Counted from the first letter of the stretch, positions 34,801-42,864 are shown. The stretch: DNA of 64,000 nt from Liopterus haemorrhoidalis (GCA_963971575.1 OZ020622.1:29480301-29544300), one strand, 5' to 3'. Numbers and translations are program-made. Notes: generated by a model not told the origin, from the letters alone.

Positions 34801-35508
34801 CCAATCTGCTTTCCGAAGAACCCACTGTGGCCAGCGGGATTCGGTAACAGTATTAAACAGAGGCTTTAAGAGGATTGGAAAGTGATCACTACCGCACAGG
34901 TCGTGATGCACATCCCATTTGAACAACGGAGCGATGGCTCCTGAAACAACGCTAAGATTTATAGCACTAAATGTACCCGTTGCTGCACAAAAGTGCGTGG
35001 GTCTGCCGTCGTTCAGAAAGCTCAAATTCATTTCGCTCAACATATTTTCCAGGTGACGTCCCCGTCGATCGTTCCGCACCGATCCCCAACACACATTGTA
35101 GGCGTTAAAATCGCCTAGTAGTATGAAGGGTGGTGGGAGTTGATCGATGATGTTCACGACATCTCGGATGTCAGTTCGAACACCAGGGGGAAGGTAGATA
35201 GAACAAATCGTCACCTGGAGGGGAAGTGCAACACGAACTGCTACGACCTGCAACTCAGTGTCAATGTCTACAGGATCGTGGTACAATGTGTCTCTAACGA
35301 GAATTGCCACGCCGTCACATGCTCTTAACCCCGTAAGGAAATCCGTGCGAAACACGGAGTATCCCCGAGGAGAGAATGTGTCGGTTTCGTTGAAGTTTGT
35401 TTCCTGCAGACAAACACACGAAGGCGCAAAATCTGACAATAAAAGTCGCAGTTCTTCGTAGCGCTGATATACACCGTTACAGTTCCACTGGATTAGTGGA
35501 CCATTCAT
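31813..35508 (-). CDS. non-LTR ORF2: APE endonuclease, RT, RNase H (copy 1)
   Basis: The 1231-residue protein has an APE-type endonuclease at about 1-225 (QWNCNG at 7-12, QETN at 35-38, GDFNA at 132-136, SDH at 207-209). RT follows at about 480-750, with SYRPISLTS near 507, FFDIEKAYDTAW near 577-587, GVPQGS near 634 and FVDD at 666-669. RNase H is at about 960-1090 (TDGS near 965, AELYAI, LTDSLSAL, NEAAD). A C-terminal CETC...H...C segment resembles the zinc finger of this group. Its ATG overlaps the ORF1 stop as ATGA. The other two copies read GSILSVTLF where this copy reads GSIQSVTLF at about residue 641. That leucine is conserved in the family, so RT activity may be reduced. Confidence 0.93.
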   Translation of the reverse strand: MNGPLIQWNCNGVYQRYEELRLLLSDFAPSCVCLQETNFNETDTFSPRGYSVFRTDFLTGLRACDGVAILVRDTLYHDPVDIDTELQVVAVRVALPLQVTICSIYLPPGVRTDIRDVVNIIDQLPPPFILLGDFNAYNVCWGSVRNDRRGRHLENMLSEMNLSFLNDGRPTHFCAATGTFSAINLSVVSGAIAPLFKWDVHHDLCGSDHFPILLKPLFNTVTESRWPQWVLRKADWTKFAESFSHEDIPSLTVDEEVNHFTDSITSAAKNSIPLSSTQPRRVPVPWWNEECDLALRERRHLFNTFRRCPTEANMIAFQRAKARAKRIVKESKRESWRKYVCTVTVATPVAKVWEKVRKISGLNTATAIAGLSVNGNVVTSAVEIANTLASNFAFNSSSEHYPPEFLTRKAGLESIPLNFFSRNDEVYNLLFSREELDSAMSKCKDSSPGPDAIHYRMIRNLPESSKSRLLNVYNRIWTEGKCPTKWKESHIIPIPKVGKDKHLPCSYRPISLTSCLCKLMERMISKRLIWFLESNDLLANTQCGFRRHRSTADHLVRLETAIRNAFVENKHLVAVFFDIEKAYDTAWIYGILRTLHSWGLRGRLMFFIKDFMSNRRFRVRVGNTLSQMFALDNGVPQGSIQSVTLFLIAINGAASCIRLPLQSSIFVDDIGIFVAGQKTSTIERQLQLTINRLDTWATENGFKFSTSKTVCVHFCRKRGVHPNPTLTLNGAQLPFTDTARFLGLVFDSRLTWRAHFLSVKKKCQKSLNLLRVLSHKTWGADRTVMLRLYRSLVRSKLDYGCLAYGSAKHQEIRILDTVHHTGVRLATGAFRTSPILSLLCEAGEPSLYNRRKILSLRYMAALSAKPDHPAYDPILQNRHTEIYDRKPRANRSFGLRTFDILGDIDFNMPEMASFVLCAVSPWTLPRPLVNLTLTRFDKDTTLPIEYQHELQRTLVPRFEDTVIFTDGSKSGTRVGCAFVVLNPRQQFQYRLHSITSVYSAELYAIFKALCFVSSEQSRSSVILTDSLSALNSIQDPDPVHPLVLKIRLLLYNLNAQNVRVELFWIPGHVGIKGNEAADAAAKAASHRPMIDVSFVFPDDAKSHLKHLVLDMWQHEWSRTQNVKLRQIKGDVKPWGSSCRINRREETAITRLRIGHCWWTHGHLLRGEESPICETCNTDLSVLHFLTECVQFEDVRERLGLCYDLSVALGDDRVLMDRLILFLRESNLLFYV

Positions 35509-36929
35509 TTCTGTTTAGGGGAGTTACCCCGCAACCTAATGATTTTTGGTTTACCCTTAGGTTGCGGGTCTACAGCCATTTTCTCGGCTACACTTTCATT
35601 TGGTAGTCCAGGTGTTTTGATGGACACACTGGACTCCTTTTTTAATTGTTTGGCTCTCACTGGTATCCAGTGAGAACCAACGGATCCCTTATCAGTTTCC
35701 TTTTCAGGAGTAACTGATGAGGGTTTAGTAGAAGCGACCATTCTCTGCTCGCTTCTCGTTTGTGGAGAAGACTGTGGTGTCTTCTCCTTAGGTGGTTGGG
35801 AGAACTGGGGTTGAGTGCGTTCTCCTTTAGGGGAGGGGGATTTATTCAGACCCGATCCCCCAGGTTGTGGGGTCTGAATTTTGGTCTCTGGGACCAATAC
35901 CACCTTTTCCTTCGCAATATTGGTGGCGACTGTTACTGCTGCTGCACTTGTCGGACGAGGCACTAACTCTGTCTGAGTTTGGACACTTGCAGTTCGCTTT
36001 GCTGCTACTTGCGCGAAAGATTTCGCGAAAGTAACCGGCGCGCTCTCTTTGTATTTACTCTTGGCGTCGAAATACGGTATCCTGTCCTGCGTTCTAATGA
36101 CCTGTATTGCCTTCTCCTCCAAGTACGTTGGGCAGTGGCGTGAAGTAGAGGCATGCGCCCCTTTGCAGTTCACGCAGTGTGCTGCATTTGGACAAGTTTC
36201 AACTTCATGTTGATCCTGTCCGCAGTTGGCACAGATGGTGTGCTTACCACAACGACTTGAGGTGTGCCCATAACGCTGACACTTGTAGCATCGCATCGGG
36301 TTGGGATAGTAGGGGCGAACGCTACAAACGTTATACCCCACCCTTACCGATGTTGGACACTTGGTACCAGCGAAGGACACCACCATGGAGATCGAAGGCT
36401 TGCCGTTACGAGGGTTGAGCTTCCTGCATTCAATGACACCTTGCGATGCCATTTCCTGCACAAACTCTTCCTCCGTAACATACGCCAGGTCACGATCCGT
36501 TACGACGCCTTTCGAACAATTCAGTGCCTTATGCGGCTGTACTGAAATGCCAAACTCAGAAAACTTCACTAATTTTTGCAGCGTTGACGACGCTTCAGTC
36601 TCTGCTTCTATTAGCAGTGTACCGTCCGACAACTTACGCACCGACTTGATACCAGTAGAGCACGTATTTCTCAACGTTCGGGCAACGAAGAAAGGGGACA
36701 TCTCCTTAAAAGACTTACCCTCTTCTTGTACCTTCACGACGAGAAATCGTGGTACTGGCGCACAATACTCAACTTGCCTTTTACCTTCTGCCTTCTTGGC
36801 AGCTGGCCTAACACATCCCTCGTCGGATGACTGAGCATCACGACGAGGTCTCTTGTTTGATTTTTTACGGAGTTTACTCTCACTAGTGGCGGAATTTAAG
36901 AAATTTTTATCCCTCCGGGTAGTCGCCAT
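35505..36929 (-). CDS. non-LTR ORF1: Gag-like zinc-knuckle protein (copy 1)
   Basis: The 474-residue protein starts MATTRRDKNF and has a basic N-terminus. A central domain is followed by three cysteine knuckles at roughly residues 215-270: CYKCQRYGHTSSRC, CANCGQDQHEVETC and CVNCKGAHASTSRHC. The C-terminal third is rich in Pro, Ser, Thr and Lys. By family knowledge such proteins bind element RNA and form the ribonucleoprotein that goes to the nucleus. The frame is intact, and its stop codon overlaps the ORF2 start by one base step (ATGA). Confidence 0.92.
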   Translation of the reverse strand: MATTRRDKNFLNSATSESKLRKKSNKRPRRDAQSSDEGCVRPAAKKAEGKRQVEYCAPVPRFLVVKVQEEGKSFKEMSPFFVARTLRNTCSTGIKSVRKLSDGTLLIEAETEASSTLQKLVKFSEFGISVQPHKALNCSKGVVTDRDLAYVTEEEFVQEMASQGVIECRKLNPRNGKPSISMVVSFAGTKCPTSVRVGYNVCSVRPYYPNPMRCYKCQRYGHTSSRCGKHTICANCGQDQHEVETCPNAAHCVNCKGAHASTSRHCPTYLEEKAIQVIRTQDRIPYFDAKSKYKESAPVTFAKSFAQVAAKRTASVQTQTELVPRPTSAAAVTVATNIAKEKVVLVPETKIQTPQPGGSGLNKSPSPKGERTQPQFSQPPKEKTPQSSPQTRSEQRMVASTKPSSVTPEKETDKGSVGSHWIPVRAKQLKKESSVSIKTPGLPNESVAEKMAVDPQPKGKPKIIRLRGNSPKQK

Positions 36930-37470
36930 ACCCGTATACTAAGTTTCATCACCCTGCCATGCCCACCCACCAGGGAGCCCCACACAGGGGACGTTGGCCG
37001 CAAACCGGCTCATTGCGCCAGGCATGTCAGGATGGTATAGCATCGGAGGAAGTAGTCACGGGCTGCTCGACCCGCTCGAGAACCAGTAGTAGCCAACTCT
37101 GGAACCTTGCGAGCTGCAGCCGCTCCCACAGACCCCCGAATACTTGTCTAGTGGCACGGCATTACCCCGGCATCCACGATCCAGTAGTGGAGCCACTCTA
37201 TTCATGCACCGTGACACCAGCCGATTGACTGAGCTGACCAGACTCAGCCTCCCGTTTTACCGAATCCGAGGCCAAAGAAGGCGTGTTGGGATCGTACTGT
37301 CCGCGGGCAGCAGTCTCCCTCAACCGACCAGGACCCTCTTCTCCGGCGTTACGGGTCTCCACGCACGGCAAACACGTGGGTAGGAATTTAAGTGGGAGAT
37401 CAAAGAGACAACAGATAAGCCTATTCCCACAATCGGCTTCTCTGAACTGTCTCCTCCCAAATGATATGTG

Positions 37471-37631
37471 ATTCAGGGTACGTGGGATCATCAGGCCCAA
37501 AAGCTCTATTTGGTCAGGTAATGCGACCATTATGAACTTCCCTTGCGTGATTGAGGGTACGCGGGATCATCAGGCCCGAAAGCTCGACAAATGGCCAGGT
37601 GTTATGGCCATTATGAACTTCCCCTGCGGGG
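37471..37631 (-). repeat. two tandem 80-bp repeats at the non-LTR 5' end
   Basis: The first unit is 37471-37549 and the second 37550-37631. Both contain GGGATCATCAGGCCC, a variable middle, and CATTATGAACTTCCC. The same pair is present in copy 2 (54096-54256) and copy 3 (from 63860). The location at the extreme 5' end suggests an internal promoter or regulatory array. Confidence 0.8.
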
Positions 37632-38378
37632 CAATACAAAAATAACACTATAGAAAATTCAGAGTTAAATAACTACCACCCTCGGTAGGACAATTATTGT
37701 CCGTGATGAGAAGCGGGGCGTCTGTCGATGCTGGAGATACGCAGCAGGGTCAGAACGCAACACTTCAAAATCACAAAACATTACAAAAATAACACTATAG
37801 AAAATTCAGAGTTAAATAACTACCACCCTCGGTAGGACAATTATTGTCCGTGATGAGAAGCGGGGCGTCTGTCGATGCTGGAGCATACGCAGCAGGGTCA
37901 GAACGCAACACTTCAAAATCACGAAACAATACAAAAATAACACTATAGAAAATTCAGAATTAAATAACTACCACCCTCGGTAGGACAATTATTGTCCATG
38001 ATGAGAAGCGGGGCGTCTGTCGATGCTGGAACAGACGCAAACTTGGCCAGCGCGCAACGCTTCCAAATGCTAGTCAAACTACCCCCTCCGGTAGGACAAT
38101 TATTGTCCGTGATGAGAAGCGGGGCGTCTGTCGATTCTGGAGCATACGCAGCAGGGTCAGAACGCAACACTTCAAAATCACAAAACAATACAAAAATAAC
38201 ACTATAGAAAATTCAGAATTAAATAACTACCACCCTCGGTAGGACAATTATTGTCCATAATGAGAAGCGGGGCGTCTGTCGATGCTGGAGCATACGCAGC
38301 TAGGTCAGAACGCAACACTTCAAAATCACAAAACAATACAAAAATAACACTATAGAAAATTCATAATTAAATAACTAC
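37632..38378. repeat. satellite array, right remainder
   Basis: The array resumes after the non-LTR insertion within the same monomer (the duplicated target CAATACAAAAATA), continues through about four units, and stops at 38378 after a monomer with small changes (CATAATTAAATAACTACCAG). Confidence 0.93.
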
Positions 38379-38880
38379 CAGTTTAATTACTCCTATTCGC
38401 CTGTTCACAAGTTGCAGAGGTTTACTACCTCTTGCGGAAGATAATTTATTTGAAATTTTCCGGTGAGGTCTATGCATTCAAATTCCCCTGTGCTAACGAG
38501 ATACAAGAAATGACCGTCAGCGCCATCTAGTAGGTGTGGAGGCAACTGCCGGGTCAGGTCTATGTATCTGCTGGCCCCTGTGCTAACGAGTTGCAAGAAA
38601 CGACCGTCAACGCCACCCGTTTGGTGTGAAGGCAACTACATCCTCACAGAAAAATTCCAAATAAATAATTTACGGAATTTAATTTAAAAAAAAAATTAAG
38701 GCCGATTAAATTTTAAATTTTTTTAAAAATCATTTAGGATAGGCCCCAACCTATACCAAAAACAAACAAAAAATACATCCGCCCTCCGAGGGTGTCGAAC
38801 CCGGGTCCCCCGAATGTTAATCATAGTCTAGCCGAACGGTCTGTCCTATACTGTTAACCGTTCCTGTCCGATCCAAACAT
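38379..38880. other. unassigned flank with 90-bp tandem pair
   Basis: 38459-38547 and 38548-38638 are two diverged copies of a unit of about 90 bp. They share AGGTCTATG, CCCCTGTGCTAACGAG, CAAGAAA and CGACCGTCA-like words. The rest is AT-rich with no gene. A minus-strand 76-codon frame over the repeats is not convincing. The tRNA-like part is listed separately. Confidence 0.5.
38779..38842 (-). tRNA. tRNA-like segment (pseudogene or SINE head)
   Basis: On the minus strand GGTTCGACACC matches a polymerase III B box, and GGCTAGACT about 30 bp upstream could be a degenerate A box. Arms fold only partly: the T-arm keeps three GC pairs and the acceptor stem is not convincing. It is better read as a tRNA-derived fragment than a working tRNA. 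Confidence 0.25.
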
Positions 38881-39015
38881 TTTAATGTGGAAATACATTA
38901 ATTTATAAATTTGACAATAATATTGGACTGAGGATGATTGGATTACCAATCGAAACGTCTCGATAAAAATTGTTTTAATAAATATATGACGAGTATGACA
39001 CAAGAATTTTATTTA

Positions 39016-39019
<4 letters not shown>
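38881..39019 (+). mobile_element. PLE-D 3' tail fragment
   Basis: This is a plus-strand tail with a hammerhead-like motif at 38928-38959, then a segment like that following the PLE-A motif (TAATAAATATATGACGAGTA), ending at a long TA tract. No coding sequence is attached. The stem sequence differs from PLE-A. Confidence 0.55.
38928..38959 (+). ncRNA. hammerhead-like motif in PLE-D tail
   Basis: CTGAGGA at 38928-38934 is followed by T, then stem II GATTGG (38936-38941) / CCAATC (38946-38951) with a 4-nt loop, GAAAC (38952-38956) and GTC (38957-38959). Position 7 is G here and A elsewhere, which the hammerhead consensus allows. Stem I begins with GA/TC pairs. Confidence 0.58.

Positions 39020-39102
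<83 letters not shown>
39020..39102. repeat. (TA)n microsatellite, about 80 bp
   Basis: This is the longest uninterrupted TA tract in the window, between the PLE-D tail and the left end of the PLE-B inverted pair. Confidence 0.95.
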
Positions 39103-39104
<2 letters not shown>

Positions 39105-39164
39105 AAATTATTTGGGAAAAAGAAGAGAAGCGAAGGATAATGCAATTATTTCATAATTGATCCA

Positions 39165-39200
39165 ATATTTCGTTTATTCTTCATAAACTTTTTCAAGGAT
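39165..39200 (-). other. PLE hairpin motif, second type
   Basis: This is the minus-strand copy of the motif at 42706-42741 (stem GTTTAT/ATAAAC, plus coordinates 39183-39188 and 39172-39177), followed by GAAATATTGG. Confidence 0.5.
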
Positions 39201-39663
39201 TTCTATAACAAAAGGTACCGGTCATAAAAGCAAACACAAACTGTACAACTTCTTACCGAAATAGTTAAGCATGTCGCCAAGATGTTACAAAAGTATGTGA
39301 ACGTAGACCCATGGTATGAAAAACAGTAATCGAGTTGTTAAGAAACACTTTAATACATCAGAATTTGAAGAAAACAACTTAAAGATGTTAAGGCAGTTAG
39401 GACGCCATTTTACTAACTGAGTCACATGACTCAAACGCAAGGCATTGTGGTAACGCCGGTAACAAAAAGAAAACTTCCTACTTCTAACCCCGGGAAAATA
39501 TGAATTGTTTGACATCTAGTAGATGTAAACAAGTAAAACTCCTACGAGGCGAAAAGTATAAAGTGTAAAAAAGTACAGTATGGAAAATAATTTAGAGGAA
39601 GGTAGCAAAACAAGGATGGAGACAACCCACTAAATGTATAAATGGAAGAACTGAACCAAAAAT

Positions 39664-40262
39664 TCACCGGACATTTTTAAAAGTTAGAAGGTAGGAGTAA
39701 ATGTCATGTAAGCTTTCCGTATCAGTTCTGGCATTTAATACATTATGGAAGTGGTTAATGTAACACATTTCATAAAAAAATCTTTTCGAATCGTTGGGAA
39801 ATCTATCAAACACCTTAGGATTCTCGAAATCCACAACATGATTAGTAGAAGCAACATGTGTAGCTAAGGTACAGTTCTGAGGATTGACACGGCAATCTGA
39901 TTTATGTTGTGTGATTCTATTTCTAAGTTTTTGGATTGAACTTCCCACATAAACTTGTTCACAGGAACAGTTTAATAAGTAAATAGTGTTTTTTACCGAT
40001 AAGTGGTCAATCTTCTGTTTTAATTTGGAATTAATCACTGAAAGTTTTTTTAACGGTCTATCCGCTATTATGAGGTTATCTAATCTAAGCACTTTTTTGA
40101 TACTATTAGACATAAGACCCATGTAAGTTAATGCCCTATATTTAGTAGGTTCTACTGTAGAGGTGCCGGGACCCTGTACTTCAGGATTCCTGCTAAGTGA
40201 ACTAGGTTCATCAGTATTTATGTTAAATAAAAGTTTGTAGATTAAATGTTTGGGATAAGAGT
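39664..40262 (-). pseudogene. PLE-B endonuclease, truncated copy
   Basis: The open frame 39664-40122 (152 codons from an internal Met) encodes the C-terminal GIY-YIG domain, with YLLNCSCEQVYVGSS, RITQHKSDCRVNP and the C-terminal NARTDTESLHD segment. Coding similarity continues to about 40262. It lacks the RT. Confidence 0.82.
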
Positions 40263-40308
40263 GTAGTCGGATACGGATGTTCCCACAGAAATTTCCAGTT
40301 TTTTAAGT

Positions 40309-42240
40309 TTGGGTAGTAGATTCTCTTTACCTATTGACCACAGCGAGGTGGATGTTTTTAAAATATTGGGTGATGTTGAAGAAATATTAGCTCTCCATGA
40401 AGAAAATAATAAGAATACTAAGAGAGCACAAGTCACTAACCTACTCACCAACTATTTTAAGGGCACACACAACGTGGTGGATAGTAAATACAACACACTA
40501 CACCAACAATACATTCAGTCAAAAACCTTTCTTAAAAATAATAATCAACTCATTTTGTTACGTGCCGATAAGGGCCAGACTTCTCTCTTAATGAATAAGC
40601 AAGACTACGTAGACAAATTGGAAGGGGTTCTTAACGAAGAGGGTACGTACTCTTTACTTCCTAGAGACCCTACTACCTCCTTTCAAAATTCTAATAACAA
40701 AATTATTTCGTCGTTAAAATTAAAACAATACATTTCTGATACGGAGAGTAGGGAACTCAAAGAACATAACGCGTTACCACCTAGAGTGTTATCAAATGTC
40801 AAAATTCACAAAGATAAATTGCCGTTAAGGCATATTATTGACGGTTCTGACGGACCTTATAAAAAACTTACCTTTTTCATTACCAATATTCTTAAAAAAT
40901 CTTATGAGATAGACAATCCATACTATGTCAACAACTCTTTTGACCTAGTTAGGGACCTAAAAGGCACTGTTCTACCTGATAACTACAGGCTCATTAGCCT
41001 GGATGTAGTTTCTTTATTCCCTAGCATTACATGGGACCTTATTGCCAACGAAATCCAACTTAGGTGGCCTAATATTAAAAAAGTTACTAAAATTAGTAAA
41101 ACCAAATTCATTGAGATCATGGAAACTCTATATCGCTCCTTCTATTTTATATATGATGATAAATTTTTCTTACAAAACAAAGGGCTACCTATGGATTCAG
41201 CCTTGAGTCCAATCTTATCACAATTCGTAATGGATACTCTACTTAAAAAGGTGACTGAAAAACTTGATTTTGAAATCCCTTTTGTAAAAAAATATGTAGA
41301 TGATCTACTTTTAACAGTCCCTGAAGACAAGGTAGATGCTACTTTAAACATATTTAACCAATACCACCCTTCTATACAGTTCACTGTAGAAAAAGAAGAT
41401 GATATAAAAAAAGGGGTTCCTTTTTTAGACACTTTTGCATTTAGAGATCCTCATAACGTACTTAGGTTCGATTGGTACACAAAAAAAACTTTTTCTGGCC
41501 GTTACCTAAATTTTCACTCCTTTCATCCATTGAAATATAAAATTGCACTTGTCAAAACCATGAAATATAGGGTTATTAAAATTTCAGATGAATCCCTACT
41601 CCAAAAAAACTTACTTAAACTTGCTAAAATCTTCATTGAAAACTCTTATCCCAAACATTTAATCTACAAACTTTTATTTAACATAAATACTGATGAACCT
41701 AGTTCACTTAGCAGGAATCCTGAAGTACAGGGTCCTGGCACCTCTACAGTAGAACCTACTAAATATAGGGCATTAACTTACATGGGTCATATGTCTAATA
41801 GTATCAAAAAAGTGCTTAGATTAGATAGCCTCATAATAGCGGATAGACCGTTAAAAAAACTTTCAGTGATTAATTCCAAATTAAAACAGAAGATTGACCA
41901 CTTATCGGTAAAAAACACTATTTACTTATTAAACTGTTCCTGTGAACAAGTTTATGTGGGAAGTTCAATCCAAAAACTTAGAAATAGAATCACACAACAT
42001 AAATCAGATTGCCGTGTCAATCCTCAGAAATGTACCTTAGCTACACATGTTGCTTCTACTAATCATGTTGTGGATTTCGAGAATTCTAAGGTGTTGGATA
42101 GATTTCCCAACGATTCGAAAAGATTTTTTTATGAAATGTGTTACATTAACCACTTCCATAATGTATTAAATGCCAGAACTGATACGGAAAGCTTACATGA
42201 CATTTACTCTTACCTTCTAACTTTTAAAAATGTCAGGTGA
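40309..42240 (+). CDS. PLE-B reverse transcriptase / GIY-YIG polyprotein
   Basis: An uninterrupted 643-residue frame. ADKG is at 86-89 and PPRVLSNVKIHKDKLPLR at 157-174. RT motif A (ISLDVVSLFPS) is at 229-239, motif B (GLPMDSALSP) at 292-301, and YVDD at 329-332. The GRYLNFHSFHP block is at about 397-407. GIY-YIG is at about 537-625, with YLLNCSCEQVYVGSS and QHKSDC. Motif B and the PLRHIID segment differ from PLE-A, -C and -E (AMGSPIS, RPIVS), so this is a distinct PLE lineage. The first Met lies inside coding similarity that extends a little upstream to the junction, so the native N-terminus is missing. All catalytic residues visible here are intact. Confidence 0.87.
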   Translation: MGSRFSLPIDHSEVDVFKILGDVEEILALHEENNKNTKRAQVTNLLTNYFKGTHNVVDSKYNTLHQQYIQSKTFLKNNNQLILLRADKGQTSLLMNKQDYVDKLEGVLNEEGTYSLLPRDPTTSFQNSNNKIISSLKLKQYISDTESRELKEHNALPPRVLSNVKIHKDKLPLRHIIDGSDGPYKKLTFFITNILKKSYEIDNPYYVNNSFDLVRDLKGTVLPDNYRLISLDVVSLFPSITWDLIANEIQLRWPNIKKVTKISKTKFIEIMETLYRSFYFIYDDKFFLQNKGLPMDSALSPILSQFVMDTLLKKVTEKLDFEIPFVKKYVDDLLLTVPEDKVDATLNIFNQYHPSIQFTVEKEDDIKKGVPFLDTFAFRDPHNVLRFDWYTKKTFSGRYLNFHSFHPLKYKIALVKTMKYRVIKISDESLLQKNLLKLAKIFIENSYPKHLIYKLLFNINTDEPSSLSRNPEVQGPGTSTVEPTKYRALTYMGHMSNSIKKVLRLDSLIIADRPLKKLSVINSKLKQKIDHLSVKNTIYLLNCSCEQVYVGSSIQKLRNRITQHKSDCRVNPQKCTLATHVASTNHVVDFENSKVLDRFPNDSKRFFYEMCYINHFHNVLNARTDTESLHDIYSYLLTFKNVR

Positions 42241-42705
42241 ATTTTTGGTTCAGTTCTTCCATTTATACATTTAGTGGGTTGTCTCCATCCTTGTTTTGCT
42301 ACCTTCCTCTAAATTATTTTCCATACTGTACTTTTTTACACTTTATACTTTTCTCCTCGTAGGAGTTTTACTTGTTTACATCTACTAGATGTCAAACAAT
42401 TCATATTTTCCCGGGGTTAGAAGTAGGAAGTTTTCTTTTTGTTACCGGCGTTACCACAATGCCTTGCGTTTGAGTCATGTGACTCAGTTAGTAAAATGGC
42501 GTCCTAACTGCCTTAACATCTTTAAGTTGTTTTCTTCAAATTCTGATGTATTTAAGTGTTTCTTAACAACTCGATTACTGTTTTTCATACCATGGGTCTA
42601 CGTTCACATACTTTTGTAACATCTTGGCGACATGCTTAACTATTTCGGTAAGAAATTGTACAGTTTGTGTTTGCTTTTATGACCGGTACCTTTTGTTATA
42701 GAAAT

Positions 42706-42741
42706 CCTTGAAAAAGTTTATGAAGAATAAACGAAATATTG
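42706..42741 (+). other. PLE hairpin motif, second type
   Basis: CCTTGAAAAA is followed by stem GTTTAT (42716-42721) / ATAAAC (42727-42732), then GAAATATTGG. It is the same as 337-373 apart from one change before the stem. Confidence 0.5.
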
Positions 42742-42845
42742 GATCAATTATGAAATAATTGCATTATCCTTCGCTTCTCTTCTTTTTCCCAAATAATTTT
42801 CTATGATAGTGCCTCAACAGAAGATCAAAAATTCTCCGTGCTGGC

Positions 42846-42864
42846 TATATATATATATATATAT
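42846..42864. repeat. (TA)n microsatellite
   Basis: A TA tract lies between the PLE-B 3' end (plus) and the PLE-F 3' end (minus), again a tail-to-tail junction. Confidence 0.9.

Larger units (their letters stand above)
31504..37631 (-). mobile_element. I-clade-like non-LTR retrotransposon, copy 1 (full length)
   Basis: This 6.1-kb minus-strand element is inserted in the satellite. The target duplication CAATACAAAAATA is at 31491-31503 and 37632-37644, so the boundaries are exact. Its 3' end is a short TAAC repeat (plus-strand GTTAGTTAG at 31504), and its 5' end starts CCCCGCAGGGG. Layout on the minus strand: 5' UTR with two 80-bp repeats (37631-36930), ORF1 (36929-35505), ORF2 (35508-31813) and 3' UTR. 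Both ORFs are open. RNase H, APE endonuclease and the simple-repeat tail suggest the I group of the Jockey superfamily. Clade placement needs a tree. Confidence 0.92.
39103..40262 (-). mobile_element. PLE-B left partial copy of head-to-head pair
   Basis: This minus-strand copy contains the 3' UTR (39103-39663), the GIY-YIG coding part and a 5' truncation at about 40262. It is the reverse complement of about 41640-42845. At 40262 it abuts the start of the nearly complete plus-strand copy, the same head-to-head arrangement as PLE-A but asymmetric. Confidence 0.88.
40263..42845 (+). mobile_element. PLE-B right copy, near complete
   Basis: This plus-strand copy starts at the inverted junction (about 40263) and ends at a TA tract. 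The 3' UTR at 42241-42845 is shared with 1-475 and, inverted, with 39103-39663. The 5' end is cut close to the KFGSRF segment, which corresponds to the LGPKF segment where PLE-A is also cut. Confidence 0.85.

Noticed and set aside
36959..37383. Plus and minus frames in the non-LTR 5' UTR
   Set aside because: They recur in all three copies only because the UTR is conserved. They show no domain, and the frames overlap on both strands. A leader peptide cannot be excluded, but nothing supports it.
20075..38378. CRISPR-like array of repeats and spacers
   Set aside because: The units are long (111-148 bp), the spacer part is itself conserved, and the context is a eukaryotic transposon cluster with no cas genes.
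38779..38842. Functional tRNA gene
   Set aside because: The B box is good, but the arms do not close properly and the anticodon cannot be set. It was kept only as a low-confidence tRNA-like fragment.
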